A stretch of 25,085 nucleotides of DNA from an uncultured Bacteroidales bacterium (GCA_946407715.1 CAMJPH010000029.1:1-25085); one strand, 5' to 3'; shown: positions 1 through 8,800, counted from the stretch's first letter. A program made the numbers and translations. The notes: generated by a model from the sequence alone, not told the origin.

Positions 1-66
1 GGCATAAACTTTTTTTCCTTTTAATTTTTTGATTTTAAGTTCTTTTTACACTAAAATTTCGGGCTG

Positions 67-74
67 CAAAAATA
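67..74 (-). promoter_or_regulatory. Possible -7 box of a leftward gene outside the window
   Basis: The minus strand reads TATTTTTG, matching the Bacteroides housekeeping -7 consensus TAnnTTTG, followed by GCAGCC. No TTG lies at the expected 19-21 bp spacing, so this is a half-match only. Confidence 0.3.
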
Positions 75-152
75 CACTTTTTTTAATTCCCATTCATTGA
101 GGCAAATAATTTTTTTTCAACAGGTGTTTATTTTGCCGAAACACGTTTTTGT

Positions 153-229
153 GACGTGAGACGTGAGACTTAAGACGTGGGACTTAAGACTTAAGACTTA
201 AGACGTGAGACGTGAGACGTGAGACGTGA
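153..229. repeat. Perfect 7-bp tandem array with two unit types
   Basis: Eleven uninterrupted 7-bp units. Eight are GACGTGA-like (one of them GACGTGG) and the rest are GACTTAA. In order: GACGTGA x2, GACTTAA, GACGTGG, GACTTAA x3, GACGTGA x4. There is no spacer sequence, so it is not a CRISPR. The unit is not a multiple of three and no gene covers it. Confidence 0.9.
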
Positions 230-280
230 GAATTTGGGGTAGTGTCATGCTTAAGTCTAATGTTTTCATTTACATCCCAT

Positions 281-352
281 TCATCGTTTTTCATCGCTTC
301 ATCGTTTCATCGTTTCATCGTTTCATCGCTTCATCGCTTCATCGCTTCATCG
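281..352. repeat. 8-bp tandem array TCATCGYT overlapping a gene end
   Basis: After an irregular first copy at 281-290, seven consecutive TCATCGTT/TCATCGCT octamers run from 291 to 346, with a partial unit to 352. On the minus strand this is a GATGAAGC/GATGAAAC array. It includes the stop codon (339-341) and last codons of the upstream minus-strand gene, so the array has grown into the gene's 3' end. Confidence 0.9.
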
Positions 353-1427
353 AAAAATTCGCATAATTCGCTAAATTCGCCGACAATGCAATCGTATAAA
401 CCTTTTCCCCGTCGTCATGAATCACTACGATGCGGATGTTTTGTTCATCTTGCTCGATTTTTATCCGAGCATTCGGGGATTGCGGCGCGGCATTGACAAC
501 CAATGGACCGTAGCCGCTATAGCTATAACTGTATTCTGTTCGGTCAGGGTCGAAATCTGGAAGCGCTATACTATTTATATATATGTAGGACAATCGTTTG
601 TTATATACCATCTCGATGTCGTCGATGGACAATTTGTCGCCCGAGTGGCCGCCTTTGGCGATCTTGTTGGTGGAGAAGCAGGCCAAGATGTACGAAGGCG
701 TGCGCGTGGCGGACTTCACCACACGATTCTGCTCGTCATAGTAGGTGAAGGCGAACTTGTATTGGTGCCATTTCCCGTCGTTGGGGTCTCTGAACTCGCA
801 GAAGGCATTGCCGATCTTGCCTTTCTGCGCTGTGGCGGGAGTGTGCGTCGAGATGTCTTTGTACGCTATGTTGCCGTGGAGGTGGAACTTCGCAACGGCC
901 ACGTTGGAGGGCTTCTTCATGTCGAACTTGCACCAGAAATAGACCGAGTCGGGACGGCCGGTGAAAGCCATGGCGGCCTTGTGCCCGCATTTGTTGTCCT
1001 TGTCGCTGTAGGTGCAGTTCTCCGGGTTCTTGTTGTCCGTCGAGGCGAACTGCATCTGTCCCGTGGTGAGCACCCCGTTGACGATATTGCCTGCGAGCGA
1101 GGTCGATTGGATCTGGCAGCCGTAGCCCGTGTGCCCCGACACGCGGTTGCTGTGGTTCTTGGTCATCGGACCGCAGCCCCACGAGTAGATGCCCTTCAGC
1201 TGGCAGTCCGCGTCGCCGTATGAGTGCCACTGCCTGGGCATGGCATCGCCCTTCCCGACACTCGTCCACTGTTCGAAATCGCGGTTCGCCATCTGCGTCT
1301 GCGCGACAGCGTAATTGATAATGGATAATTGATAATGGATAATTAAGCCCGTCATCACGAGCCACAACCTTCTATTTCGCTTACTATTCATCGTTTCATT
1401 CATCGTTTCATTCATCGTTTCATTCAT
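339..1427 (-). CDS. Secreted protein, probable PCMD (putative carbohydrate metabolism) domain
   Basis: A 362-aa exported protein. After an odd start (MNET three times, encoded by the 12-bp repeat at 1388-1423) comes a basic stretch (SKRNRR), a hydrophobic segment and a likely signal peptidase site near AVAQ. The body has features I associate with the Bacteroidales PCMD family: an early NRDFEQW motif, a beta-rich jelly-roll-like region with VYFWCKFDM, and an SGDKLSIDDIEMVYN segment near the end. A cadherin- or Ig-like tail follows (about residues 280-345). Such proteins are surface or periplasmic and are thought to bind glycans; no catalytic residue is evident. The true start may be the fourth Met (1391), which leaves a normal signal peptide (MNSKRNRRLW...) without the repeat-coded residues. 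It lies 34 bp downstream of the esterase gene and is probably cotranscribed with it. The last residues and the stop also fall in a repeat. Confidence 0.65.
   Translation of the reverse strand: MNETMNETMNETMNSKRNRRLWLVMTGLIIHYQLSIINYAVAQTQMANRDFEQWTSVGKGDAMPRQWHSYGDADCQLKGIYSWGCGPMTKNHSNRVSGHTGYGCQIQSTSLAGNIVNGVLTTGQMQFASTDNKNPENCTYSDKDNKCGHKAAMAFTGRPDSVYFWCKFDMKKPSNVAVAKFHLHGNIAYKDISTHTPATAQKGKIGNAFCEFRDPNDGKWHQYKFAFTYYDEQNRVVKSATRTPSYILACFSTNKIAKGGHSGDKLSIDDIEMVYNKRLSYIYINSIALPDFDPDRTEYSYSYSGYGPLVVNAAPQSPNARIKIEQDEQNIRIVVIHDDGEKVYTIALSANLANYANFSMKR
1312..1344. repeat. 14-bp direct duplication inside a signal-peptide coding region
   Basis: TAATTGATAATGGA occurs twice in perfect tandem (1312-1325 and 1326-1339), followed by a partial TAATT. 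On the coding (minus) strand it encodes the hydrophobic stretch IIHYQLSIINYA of the PCMD-like protein's signal peptide. Confidence 0.85.
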
Positions 1428-1461
1428 CGTTTCATCGCTTCATCGCTTCATCGCCTCATCG
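1388..1461. repeat. 12-bp and 8-bp tandem array filling an intergenic gap
   Basis: Three perfect 12-bp units TCATCGTTTCAT (1388-1423), then TCATCGTT, TCATCGCT twice and TCATCGCC (1424-1455), and a partial TCATCG ending directly at the esterase stop codon (1462-1464). It is the same sequence family as the array at 281-352, so the PCMD-like gene has it at both ends. The 12-bp units stay in frame and code for MNET. Confidence 0.9.
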
Positions 1462-2601
1462 TCAGTCCTGCCAGAACAACGTCCGCACATACTCCGAGAA
1501 ATAGACCCGCCAGTTGCGCCAGGTGTGGCCGCCTGCGGAGCTGTACATCGTGTAGGGGACGTGCTTGCGCTGCATCTTCTTGCAGAATTTGTTGATTTGA
1601 AGACGGAAGAGGTCACCCGTGCCGCTGCTGATCCAGTATTGGGAGAATGTGTTCTTCGGCAGCTGTTTTTTGCCAACCACCGGCGAGAACAGCCCGACGG
1701 ACGAGAAGGTGCTGTCGTAGAGGTTGGCGAGGTTGGCGGATTGCTTCGCGCCGGCTGACAAACCGGCCACGGCGCGGCAGCCTGCACGTGTTGAGAAACG
1801 GTAACGGCTGCTGAGGAGCGAGTCCATCTCGGGGTAGCATTTCTCGAACTCCATCTTGTCCCAGGAAGAATAGAGAAGGAGGTTCTTGAACAGGCTGACA
1901 TCTTCCCGTTGTCCTATCAAGCATCGGGGGTTGGCATCGGGCATCACTAAAATCATCGGGTTCGCTTTCTCTTGGACGATGAGGTTGTCGAGAATTTGCG
2001 CGGCGCGTCCCCGGTCGTTCCAAGCCGTCTCGCTGCCGTTGAGGCCGTGCAGCAGGTAGAGGACGGGATAGGATTGGTTCTCCGAATAGTGCGGAGGTGT
2101 GTAAACGATGACACGCCGGGGCTTCTCCTCATTCCTGCTTTGGAACACCAGCGTGTCCATCTTCCCGCGCATCGGGTTGCTCACATAGAGGTCGGTCTGC
2201 GAAGAGCCGCCGACGGTGAACACACTCATCTTCTCGCAGCGCACGCGGATGGAGTCGGGGTTGGTGGGGTCGGGGAAACGGCGTTTGTCGCTCCCGAACT
2301 GGTAGGTGTAAACCTCCGGTGGCAAGGGTGGGGTGGTGTAAGCCCAAAATCCGGAATTGTCTTTGGACATCTTTGCGGAATGGTAATTCTCGGTGCGGAT
2401 GATCGGGGTCTCCTTCCGCAGCTTGCAGTCGCAATAAACCTTGACCGACTTCGCGTCTGGGTTTTGGTACAGAAACGTCACAGACCCGTCGGGATGCAGG
2501 AGGATGGAATCACGTGGCGACTCCTGCGCGTTCCCACAAGTCAGAGACAGTATTAACAAGACAATCAGTACGCAGAGTGTCATTTTATTTAGATTTTTCA
2601 T
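1462..2601 (-). CDS. Secreted alpha/beta-hydrolase esterase (enterochelin esterase / CE1-like)
   Basis: 379 aa from the chosen start. The N-terminus MKNLNKMTLCVLIVLLILSL is a clear signal peptide with likely cleavage after NAQ; a start at 2634 would put 11 extra residues ahead of it. An Ig-like/CBM48-type N-terminal domain (about residues 30-130) precedes an esterase D fold with the oxyanion-region motif YLLHGLNGSETAW, the nucleophile elbow GLSAG (Ser282), a probable acid in SGTGD (Asp330) and the catalytic His359 in GGHTWRNWRVYF. This arrangement matches Bacteroidales acetyl- or feruloyl-esterases related to the IroE/enterochelin esterase family, which act on esterified hemicellulose or siderophore esters. 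The substrate cannot be read from the sequence. The start overlaps the end of the glycosyltransferase gene by 17 bp, indicating one transcript. Confidence 0.82.
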   Translation of the reverse strand: MKNLNKMTLCVLIVLLILSLTCGNAQESPRDSILLHPDGSVTFLYQNPDAKSVKVYCDCKLRKETPIIRTENYHSAKMSKDNSGFWAYTTPPLPPEVYTYQFGSDKRRFPDPTNPDSIRVRCEKMSVFTVGGSSQTDLYVSNPMRGKMDTLVFQSRNEEKPRRVIVYTPPHYSENQSYPVLYLLHGLNGSETAWNDRGRAAQILDNLIVQEKANPMILVMPDANPRCLIGQREDVSLFKNLLLYSSWDKMEFEKCYPEMDSLLSSRYRFSTRAGCRAVAGLSAGAKQSANLANLYDSTFSSVGLFSPVVGKKQLPKNTFSQYWISSGTGDLFRLQINKFCKKMQRKHVPYTMYSSAGGHTWRNWRVYFSEYVRTLFWQD

Positions 2602-3721
2602 GATCTTGGATGGCCTCTTCCAGCATCTCTTCAAACAGGGTTATGGAATTGTTGATATTGTACTTTGCGGCGGATTCGGAGTAGATTTTCTCCATCTTTT
2701 TCTTTTCTTCTGGGTGGTCAAGCCAATAGTCGATGGCACGGGCGAGGTCTTTGGGGTCGCCGGCCTTGAACAGACTGCGTTCGTCGAGGGCGAACTGCTT
2801 GGTAGCCGAAAGGGAGCTGTTGGAGATGACCGGCACCAGCCCGGTGGCGAAGGCCTCGATACAGGAGATGGCCTCCGATTCCATGTCCGATGCGTGTACG
2901 TACAAGTCGCACTGTGCCAGCAAGTTGATCAGTTTTTCCTTTGGGAGATAGGTGAAGATGGGCGGATTCTTCAGTTGCTGTCCTAATTTATAATATTGTT
3001 TGAATTTCGGACCTTTTCCGGCGAAAACCAGCTGGATTTTGTCGCCATATTTGGAATATTGCAGCGCATTGATGATGATGTCTTGGCGTTTTTCACCGGC
3101 CAGCCGTCCGACCATCATGATCAGGATTTTGTCGGCGAACATAGGCTCTTTGGGCCGCTTTGTCCATGTGAAATCCGATTGTATGCCGTTGGAGATGGCG
3201 TGTATTTTGGCTGTGTATCCACGCCTCTCAATCTCGCTTGCCATGAATAGCGACGGTGTGTGAATGTGCGTGTAGTGGTTGTAGGTCACGTTTCGGAAAA
3301 TCTTGTAAATCATATCGTTAACCCATGTCACTTTTCCCAATCCCAAGCTGGAAGTGATGTTTTCAGCTTGTACATGGAATGCAGATGTTGTGGGTTTGCC
3401 CATTTTGTCGGCGATTTTTTTGGTCTTGTTTTCCAGCATGAAGGGCATGAAGCAGTGGACGATGTCCGCCCATTGTACCGCCTCCTTGATGATTTTTTTC
3501 TTGCATTTGGCGAATTGGAAGCCGTGTTTCTCGATCAGTCCTTGGAAAAAGGGGATTTTCAACATGGGCATACTGTAAACGTTCTCGTGGCTTTCGTCGC
3601 AGGAGGTGAGAATCCGCACCTCGTGACCGCGTTTGCGAAGTTCGTCCGCGAACCGTTGCGCCGAGATGCTGGTACCGTTGTTGTTCGTGAAATAGGCATC
3701 GATGACAAATAATATTTTCAT
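2585..3721 (-). CDS. Glycosyltransferase family 4 (GT-B fold)
   Basis: 378 aa, no signal peptide, cytoplasmic or membrane-peripheral. The N-terminal Rossmann half starts MKILFVIDAYFTNNNGTSIS with a Gly-rich acceptor loop. The C-terminal half has the nucleotide-sugar binding signatures MMVGRLAGEKRQD (about residues 204-216), VFAGKGP, and the E-x7-E motif in ESEAISCIEAFATG. The layout resembles 1,2-diacylglycerol 3-alpha-glucosyltransferase and related GT4 enzymes that glycosylate lipids or surface glycans. Donor and acceptor cannot be assigned. It is first in a minus-strand unit with the esterase and PCMD-like genes, so a role in envelope carbohydrate is plausible but inferred. Confidence 0.85.
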   Translation of the reverse strand: MKILFVIDAYFTNNNGTSISAQRFADELRKRGHEVRILTSCDESHENVYSMPMLKIPFFQGLIEKHGFQFAKCKKKIIKEAVQWADIVHCFMPFMLENKTKKIADKMGKPTTSAFHVQAENITSSLGLGKVTWVNDMIYKIFRNVTYNHYTHIHTPSLFMASEIERRGYTAKIHAISNGIQSDFTWTKRPKEPMFADKILIMMVGRLAGEKRQDIIINALQYSKYGDKIQLVFAGKGPKFKQYYKLGQQLKNPPIFTYLPKEKLINLLAQCDLYVHASDMESEAISCIEAFATGLVPVISNSSLSATKQFALDERSLFKAGDPKDLARAIDYWLDHPEEKKKMEKIYSESAAKYNINNSITLFEEMLEEAIQDHEKSK

Positions 3722-3823
3722 AACGCTATATTGTTTTAAGATTTTTTAAGATTAATAATTTACTGATTTACAGATGTATAAAAATGTTAATTTCAAAATT
3801 CGGCTTTAAAAATAAAAAGTCGG

Positions 3824-3831
3824 CAAAAATA
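3824..3831 (-). promoter_or_regulatory. Probable -7 box for the glycosyltransferase operon
   Basis: The minus strand reads TATTTTTG (TAnnTTTG consensus) about 103 bp upstream of the glycosyltransferase start. No TTG is found at 19-21 bp spacing, so support comes only from the -7 match and position. Confidence 0.4.
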
Positions 3832-3902
3832 CAAAGATTTTGATATGCTCGGAATTTGTGAAAAAAATGTTGCCGAATGATGACATACACTGTTTGCGGT
3901 TT

Positions 3903-4105
3903 GCGATGAATTGCCGATGATGGGAGGATTGACGATGACACGATGAAAAGCGATGAATGGACGATGAATATTTAAGGCTAATTCGTGGTGAATTCGTGGC
4001 AATTTGTGTTTAGAAAGAGCCTGCCCTGGCGAGACGGAGGTTCCGTTTGGCCAGTTAAGGCGTCGCTTTAACGTTAAGGTTGTGGGTTTCGGAAATGTGA
4101 TAAAG
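3903..4105 (+). repeat. Dispersed repeat, copy A (truncated)
   Basis: Starts with a GATGA-rich tract (3903-3969), then AATTCGTGGTGAATTCGTG (3980-3998), TTTAGAAAGAGCCT (4009-4022) and a conserved core that includes GGTTCCGTTTGGCC (4039-4052) and GCGTCGCTTTAACGTTAAGG. The same order of blocks is found in copy B (10947-11190) and copy C (12458-12665). Copy A loses similarity after about 4105 and lacks the right-hand half (TTTCCGTTAGGGGAGGGAGG onward). No coding capacity is evident. Confidence 0.75.
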
Positions 4106-4231
4106 AGCTTGCAAAACTTAATTCTCAACCGAACAATAAAAACACTATTTTTGCACCGTTTTTCATTGATGTCTGATTAAACCCCAAAAAGAATTAAAAA
4201 GAAATTTCTAACTTTTTTAACATATTGATAT

Positions 4232-4247
4232 AAAGCGTTTTCGCTTT
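4232..4247. other. Short hairpin (terminator-like)
   Basis: AAAGCG, loop TTTT, CGCTTT (6-bp perfect stem), followed by TTCTTT. It sits 8 bp before the long hairpin at 4255-4366. It could end rightward transcription entering the region, but there is no gene immediately upstream on that strand. Confidence 0.35.
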
Positions 4248-4254
4248 TCTTTGA

Positions 4255-4366
4255 GTATCCGAAATCTCGACCATTTCAGATGTACTACAACAAGAAAGCA
4301 GAACGCTCACGAAGATAATCGTGGGCTTTCTATTTTGTAGTACAGGTAGTCGAGAACCTCGGATAC
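4255..4366. other. Long imperfect inverted repeat (37 paired bases) upstream of an HTH gene
   Basis: Five nested perfect stems fold 112 nt into one arm: GTATCCGA 4255-4262 with 4359-4366; TCTCGAC 4265-4271 with 4349-4355; TGTACTACAA 4281-4290 with 4335-4344; AGAAAGC 4293-4299 with 4325-4331; CACGA 4308-4312 with 4319-4323. The terminal loop is AGATAA. The bulges are asymmetric (9 nt on the left against 4 nt on the right between stems two and three), giving a polar structure. It lies 26 bp before the start of the helix-turn-helix gene and could be a structured leader, a mobile-element remnant or a recombination site. No known family was recognised. Confidence 0.8.
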
Positions 4367-4392
4367 AAATAACCAAAGTTCACGATTCTTTT

Positions 4393-4617
4393 ATGTCTAT
4401 TACAGAGGAAATTCATATCGGTCAGATGATACGCGCGGAGCTGAAGGCGCAGGGTCGCACGATGAGGTGGTTTTCGGAAGCCATCCATCGCGACTACAGC
4501 GTTGTCCACAAGATGCTCAAGCGGGAGAGCATCGACCTCGCCATGCTGGTTCGCATCTCCAAACTGTTGAACCACGACTTCTTGCGGGATATTTCAGAAG
4601 CGATGGCGATAACTTAA
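4393..4617 (+). CDS. Small helix-turn-helix (XRE-like) DNA-binding protein
   Basis: 74 aa starting MSITEEIHIGQMIRAELKAQ. An upstream in-frame extension exists but would start inside the long hairpin, so the ATG at 4393 is preferred. The pattern is a short XRE-type domain: helix 1 IGQMIRAELKAQ, HTH region MRWFSEAIHRDYSVVHKML, then SIDLAMLVRISKLLNHDF. The last motif is typical of a family of small Bacteroidales regulators that often stand alone. It probably binds DNA as a dimer; the target is unknown. The long inverted repeat directly upstream is an obvious candidate for its operator or leader. Downstream, 4618-4805 carries CTTAAAC/CTTAGAC-type short repeats and no gene. Confidence 0.7.
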   Translation: MSITEEIHIGQMIRAELKAQGRTMRWFSEAIHRDYSVVHKMLKRESIDLAMLVRISKLLNHDFLRDISEAMAIT

Positions 4618-4805
4618 ACTTAGACTTAAACGATGACCACGACTTAGACATAACCTTCTTTATTCACTGCTCACTAATCACTAAATTATGGCAAAAAACG
4701 CCACATTCCTATGGTATAATTTGCAATACGTCTCATTATCAGTATATTAGGAATATTGTCATATTTGCAGCCTAATATACTATGCGTATAAAAAATTGCA
4801 ATATA

Positions 4806-5792
4806 ATGAGTAACAGACTTTTACATTTAATTATTCTGCTGTTTGCGCTTGTGGGAACGGCAGAGGCTCAAGTCTCCACCATGTATGCGATGCCCGTTGG
4901 CGCGAGTTCCGGCGGCGGTCTCTATGTGGCGGTAGGCGAGCTGTTTACCGGTTCGGTCACAGGCAGCGGCTATGAACTTTCCGCCGGTGTCGCGCAGGCG
5001 CAATTGGAACGTGAGGAATACGAGGAGATAGTTTCCTTCGGTGAAGGTTATGAGGGGCATGGCTTCTCCTATCCCGCCACTACACCGATAGGCACATATA
5101 GCAACAAGATTTACACCCCATACGGTGGCAGTTATAAATATGACCTGCTCAAAACGCTTAAACTCAGAGTGTTGGGGCCGTTCTCCTGCGGTGATTTGGT
5201 GTATGACGGGGACAATAACCCCTATCCGACCATCGAAGTTGCCAGTTATTGCTGGACGCAGACGAACCTCCGTGCGCAACACTATGATGATGCGGCGGGC
5301 ACGGCAATCGCCAAAGCGTTGGTTTACGAGTCGGATGCATTCCCAGATGCCGCTGAAAACGAGTCGGTTTATGGGCGTTTATACACGTGGTACTCTGCGG
5401 TGAACGTGCCAGAGGGTAGCACTACCGCACCCGTGCCGGATGCCGACGGCTTCGTGCAGGGAATCTGCCCCTCAGGATGGCATATCCCCACGATCGTGGA
5501 GATGAATGCGTTGGAGGCTCTCGCCGCCGAGGACATCCGCAGCACCGAGCGCTGGATCACCCCGAACAGCAACACCAACAGCACGGGTTTCAGCGAACTC
5601 CCGGCCGGGCGGTTCAACGCCGGTCAAAACGGGTTCGAACGCCTGCTCTTGGATGCCGACCTTTGGAGTACGGCTGTCCCCACTCCGAATGCGGCCACCG
5701 CGCTGTCAACCGTCTATTACTGCAACACGCCGCTTCCCACCACTCTCAATGCGAATGATGCCGTGAGCGTGCGCTGCGTGAAAAACTATTAG
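4806..5792 (+). CDS. Exported FISUMP-domain protein
   Basis: 328 aa starting MSNRLLHLIILLFALVGTAE; this start gives a clean signal peptide with cleavage after AEAQ, so the earlier ATG at 4782 is not used. Residues 24-75 form a Gly-rich stretch seen at the N-terminus of many Bacteroidales surface proteins. From about residue 120 it follows the FISUMP (Fibrobacter succinogenes major paralogous) pattern: YCWTQTNLR, VYGRLYTWYSAV, GICPSGWHIPT, GFSELPAGRFN, a W-S-T motif (DLWSTAVPT) and terminal VSVRCVKNY. The domain is a lectin- or adhesin-like fold found on cell surfaces, with no known catalysis. No T9SS tail is visible. It precedes the giant FISUMP protein by 62 bp and is likely in the same transcript. 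Confidence 0.8.
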   Translation: MSNRLLHLIILLFALVGTAEAQVSTMYAMPVGASSGGGLYVAVGELFTGSVTGSGYELSAGVAQAQLEREEYEEIVSFGEGYEGHGFSYPATTPIGTYSNKIYTPYGGSYKYDLLKTLKLRVLGPFSCGDLVYDGDNNPYPTIEVASYCWTQTNLRAQHYDDAAGTAIAKALVYESDAFPDAAENESVYGRLYTWYSAVNVPEGSTTAPVPDADGFVQGICPSGWHIPTIVEMNALEALAAEDIRSTERWITPNSNTNSTGFSELPAGRFNAGQNGFERLLLDADLWSTAVPTPNAATALSTVYYCNTPLPTTLNANDAVSVRCVKNY

Positions 5793-5854
5793 TAGTTAGC
5801 AGTTAGCACTCTGATTCCTTGGACATAATAAAGAAACAAAAAAATCAAATAAAT

Positions 5855-8800
5855 ATGAAGAAACTGATACTCTTAGCATTAGTGCTATTCAGCGCGGTGA
5901 CGATGCTCGCGCAAACCAACAGAATGAGCTACCAGGCGGTGGTGCGCAACGCGGCCAACGAGCTGGTGGCGGAAGAGAACCTGACCGTGGCCATCCGCAT
6001 CTCGGATGCGAACAGCACGTCGGCCTTTAGCGAGACGCACAGCGTGACGAGCAACCGCAACGGCGTGATTTCGCTGATGATTGGCGAGGGCAGCGGCCAG
6101 AGCGGCAACATGACGTCTGTGGATTGGCGCACGGCGCAGATTCACACGGTGGTCACCCTGTCCGATGGCGCCACCTTGACGAACACCACGCCGGTGAACG
6201 CGGTGCCCTACGCGTTCTACGCCGACAGCGTGGACATCCACTGGGTGAACGACGCGGTAGATGATTACCTCGAGCATCACAGCATCGGCTCCATTGTTGA
6301 GACCGACCCGACGGTTCCCGCGTGGGCGAAAGAGGCGACCAAGCCTGTTTATGACTATTCGGAGATTGAGAACACTCCGACCATCCCGACCAATGTTGGC
6401 GAATTAACGAATGATGCGAATTATATCACCTTGGAGCAGGTTCCCGCGCAAGTGAACGCCGACTGGAACGCTACCGAAGGTGCGGCACAAATCCTGAACA
6501 AGCCCGAACTTTTCAGCGGTGATTACAATGACCTGACCAACAAGCCGACGATACCCACTGTACCGACCAATGTCGGTGCTTTCACTAATGATGCAGGTTA
6601 CATTACCGCAGAGGAAGTTCCTGCCGTTAGCGTTCCCACGAATGTCAGCGAGTTCAACAACGATGCGGAATACGTCACAACGAACCAGCTGAATGCCGCC
6701 AACTACATCACTGCGGCGGACGTTCCGGAACAGGTGAACGCTGACTGGAACGCCACCACCGGTGCGGCTCAGATTCTGAATAAGCCCGAACTTTTCAGTG
6801 GCGATTACAATGACCTGACCAACACTCCGACGATTCCCACCGTGCCGACCAATGTCGGCGCTTTCACCAATGACGCAGGTTACATTACCGCAGCGGAAGT
6901 TCCTGCCGTTAGCGTTCCCACGAATGTCAGTGCTTTTAATAACGATGCGGAATACGTCACAACGAACCAGCTGAACGCCGCTAATTACATCACTGCGGCG
7001 GACGTTCCGGCACAGGTGAACGCCGACTGGAACGCCACCACTGGGGCTGCCCAGATCCTGAACAAACCCGAACTCTTCAGCGGCGATTACAATGACCTTA
7101 CCAACAAGCCGACGATTCCCACCGTGCCGGCCAATGTCGGTGCTTTCACCAATGACGCTGGTTACATCACCGCTGCGGAAGTTCCTGCCGTTAGCGTTCC
7201 CACGAATGTCAGTGCTTTTGATAACGATGCGGAATACGTCACGACGAACCAACTGAACGCCGCCAATTACATCACTGCGGCGGACGTTCCGGCACAGGTG
7301 AACGCCGACTGGAATGCAACCGAAGGTGCGGCACAGATCTTGAATAAGCCCGAACTCTTCAGTGGCGATTACAACGACCTTACCAACACTCCGACGATTC
7401 CCACCGTGCCGACCAATGTCGGTGCTTTCACCAATGACGCAGGTTACATTACCGCAGCGGAAGTTCCTGCCGTTAGCGTTCCCACGAATGTCAGTGCTTT
7501 TAATAACGATGCGGAATACGTCACGACGAACCAGCTGAACGCCGCTAATTACATCACTGCGGCGGACGTTCCGGCGCAGGTGAACGCCGACTGGGACGCC
7601 ACCACCGGCGCGGCGCAAATCCTCAACAAACCCACCGATGTCAGTGCCTTCACCAACGACGCTGGTTACATCACTGGCTACACCGAAACCCAGACCTTGG
7701 CAGATGTGACGGCGCAAGGCAACTCCGCCGGCAACCGCCAGTTGAAGAACGTGAGTGATCCTACTGATCCGCAAGATGCAGTGACAAAAACCTATTTAGA
7801 CCAATTGGTAAACAATCTGACAGGACTGGTTCAAAACTTGCAACAACAGTTGGACAGTTTGCAGAATGTAGTGGATGCCTTGACAGGAGGTAGCACCACC
7901 GTCACACAGCCCACCGTCACCACTTCTGCCGCCACCAATGTCACTTCCACATCGGCTATGCTTAACGGTAATGTTTCCAACCCCGACAACGTGGCGATCA
8001 CCACACAGGGCTTCGAGTGGAAAGCCACTTCAGGCGGTGCTTACGTGGCAGTGAACGCCACGGGTGAGACGATGACCTACAACCTCACGGGCCTCACCGC
8101 CGGCACGTCCTACACGTACCGTGCGTTCGTGACCACGGCGGAGGGCACAAGCTATGGCGAGACGGTGAGCTTCACAACCCTTGCCGCAGGTGGCGGTGCT
8201 GTCATTGACGAGAAGTCCTGCCATGGCACCCCCACGGTGACGGACCACGAGGGCAACGTGTATGCCACGGTGCAGATCGGCGACCAGTGCTGGATGCGGG
8301 AAAACCTGCGGACGACGACCTCGCCAAAAACTGGCACCTATTTGGTAAACACATCGAACAAGAGCGGCAACAGTGCCTCAACGTTTGACGGATCCAAAGT
8401 GGCGCACTGGTGCATGAACGACTCTGCCACCTACGCTCCCAAGGGATACGGTCTGCTCTACAACTGGTGCGCGGTAATGGACACCGCCAACCCGAGCGGC
8501 TACGTAGAGGTACCCACCGAATCCTCAGGAAACAACAACTCTTTCACATTCAATCCCTCTGGCAAACACAGAGGCATCTGTCCAGAGGGGTGGCACGTGC
8601 CTACCGATGCAGAGTGGAGTACGATGGAGGCCGTGGTAAACGGCAGCAATGTGAGCTCTTTGACGGGTTACCGTGGTTCCCATGCGGGTAAGCTCGCAGG
8701 CGGCAACGACTGGGACAGCACTTCGACAACCAATGCGCCTGGCAACTACTCCAGCACTGTCCGCAATAGTACTGGCTTCACTGTAGTTCCTGCTGGCTAC

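Larger units (their letters stand above)
1..338. other. Intergenic region, no gene seen
   Basis: AT-rich DNA with long T runs (about 1-120), a perfect heptamer array (153-229) and the beginning of an octamer array (from 281). A Bacteroides-type -7 box on the minus strand (67-74) suggests that a gene beyond the left edge is transcribed leftward from here. The short plus-strand frame at 242-496 is composed of repeat and of sequence antisense to the next gene, so I do not call it. Confidence 0.6.

Noticed and set aside
153..229. CRISPR-like array
   Set aside because: Units are 7 bp and contiguous, with no spacers and no cas genes in the window. The same applies to the octamer arrays at 281-352 and 1388-1461.
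4255..4366. Integron attC site
   Set aside because: The ends are GTATCCGA/TCGGATAC, not the RYYYAAC/GTTRRRY core sites, and no integron integrase is present.
4194..4376. Minus-strand ORF across the long hairpin
   Set aside because: Frame is built from the inverted repeat itself and has no coding features.
6404..7774. 456-codon open frame on the minus strand
   Set aside because: Antisense shadow of the 282-bp coding repeats. Its own repetitive composition mirrors the plus-strand gene, which has a signal peptide and recognised domains.
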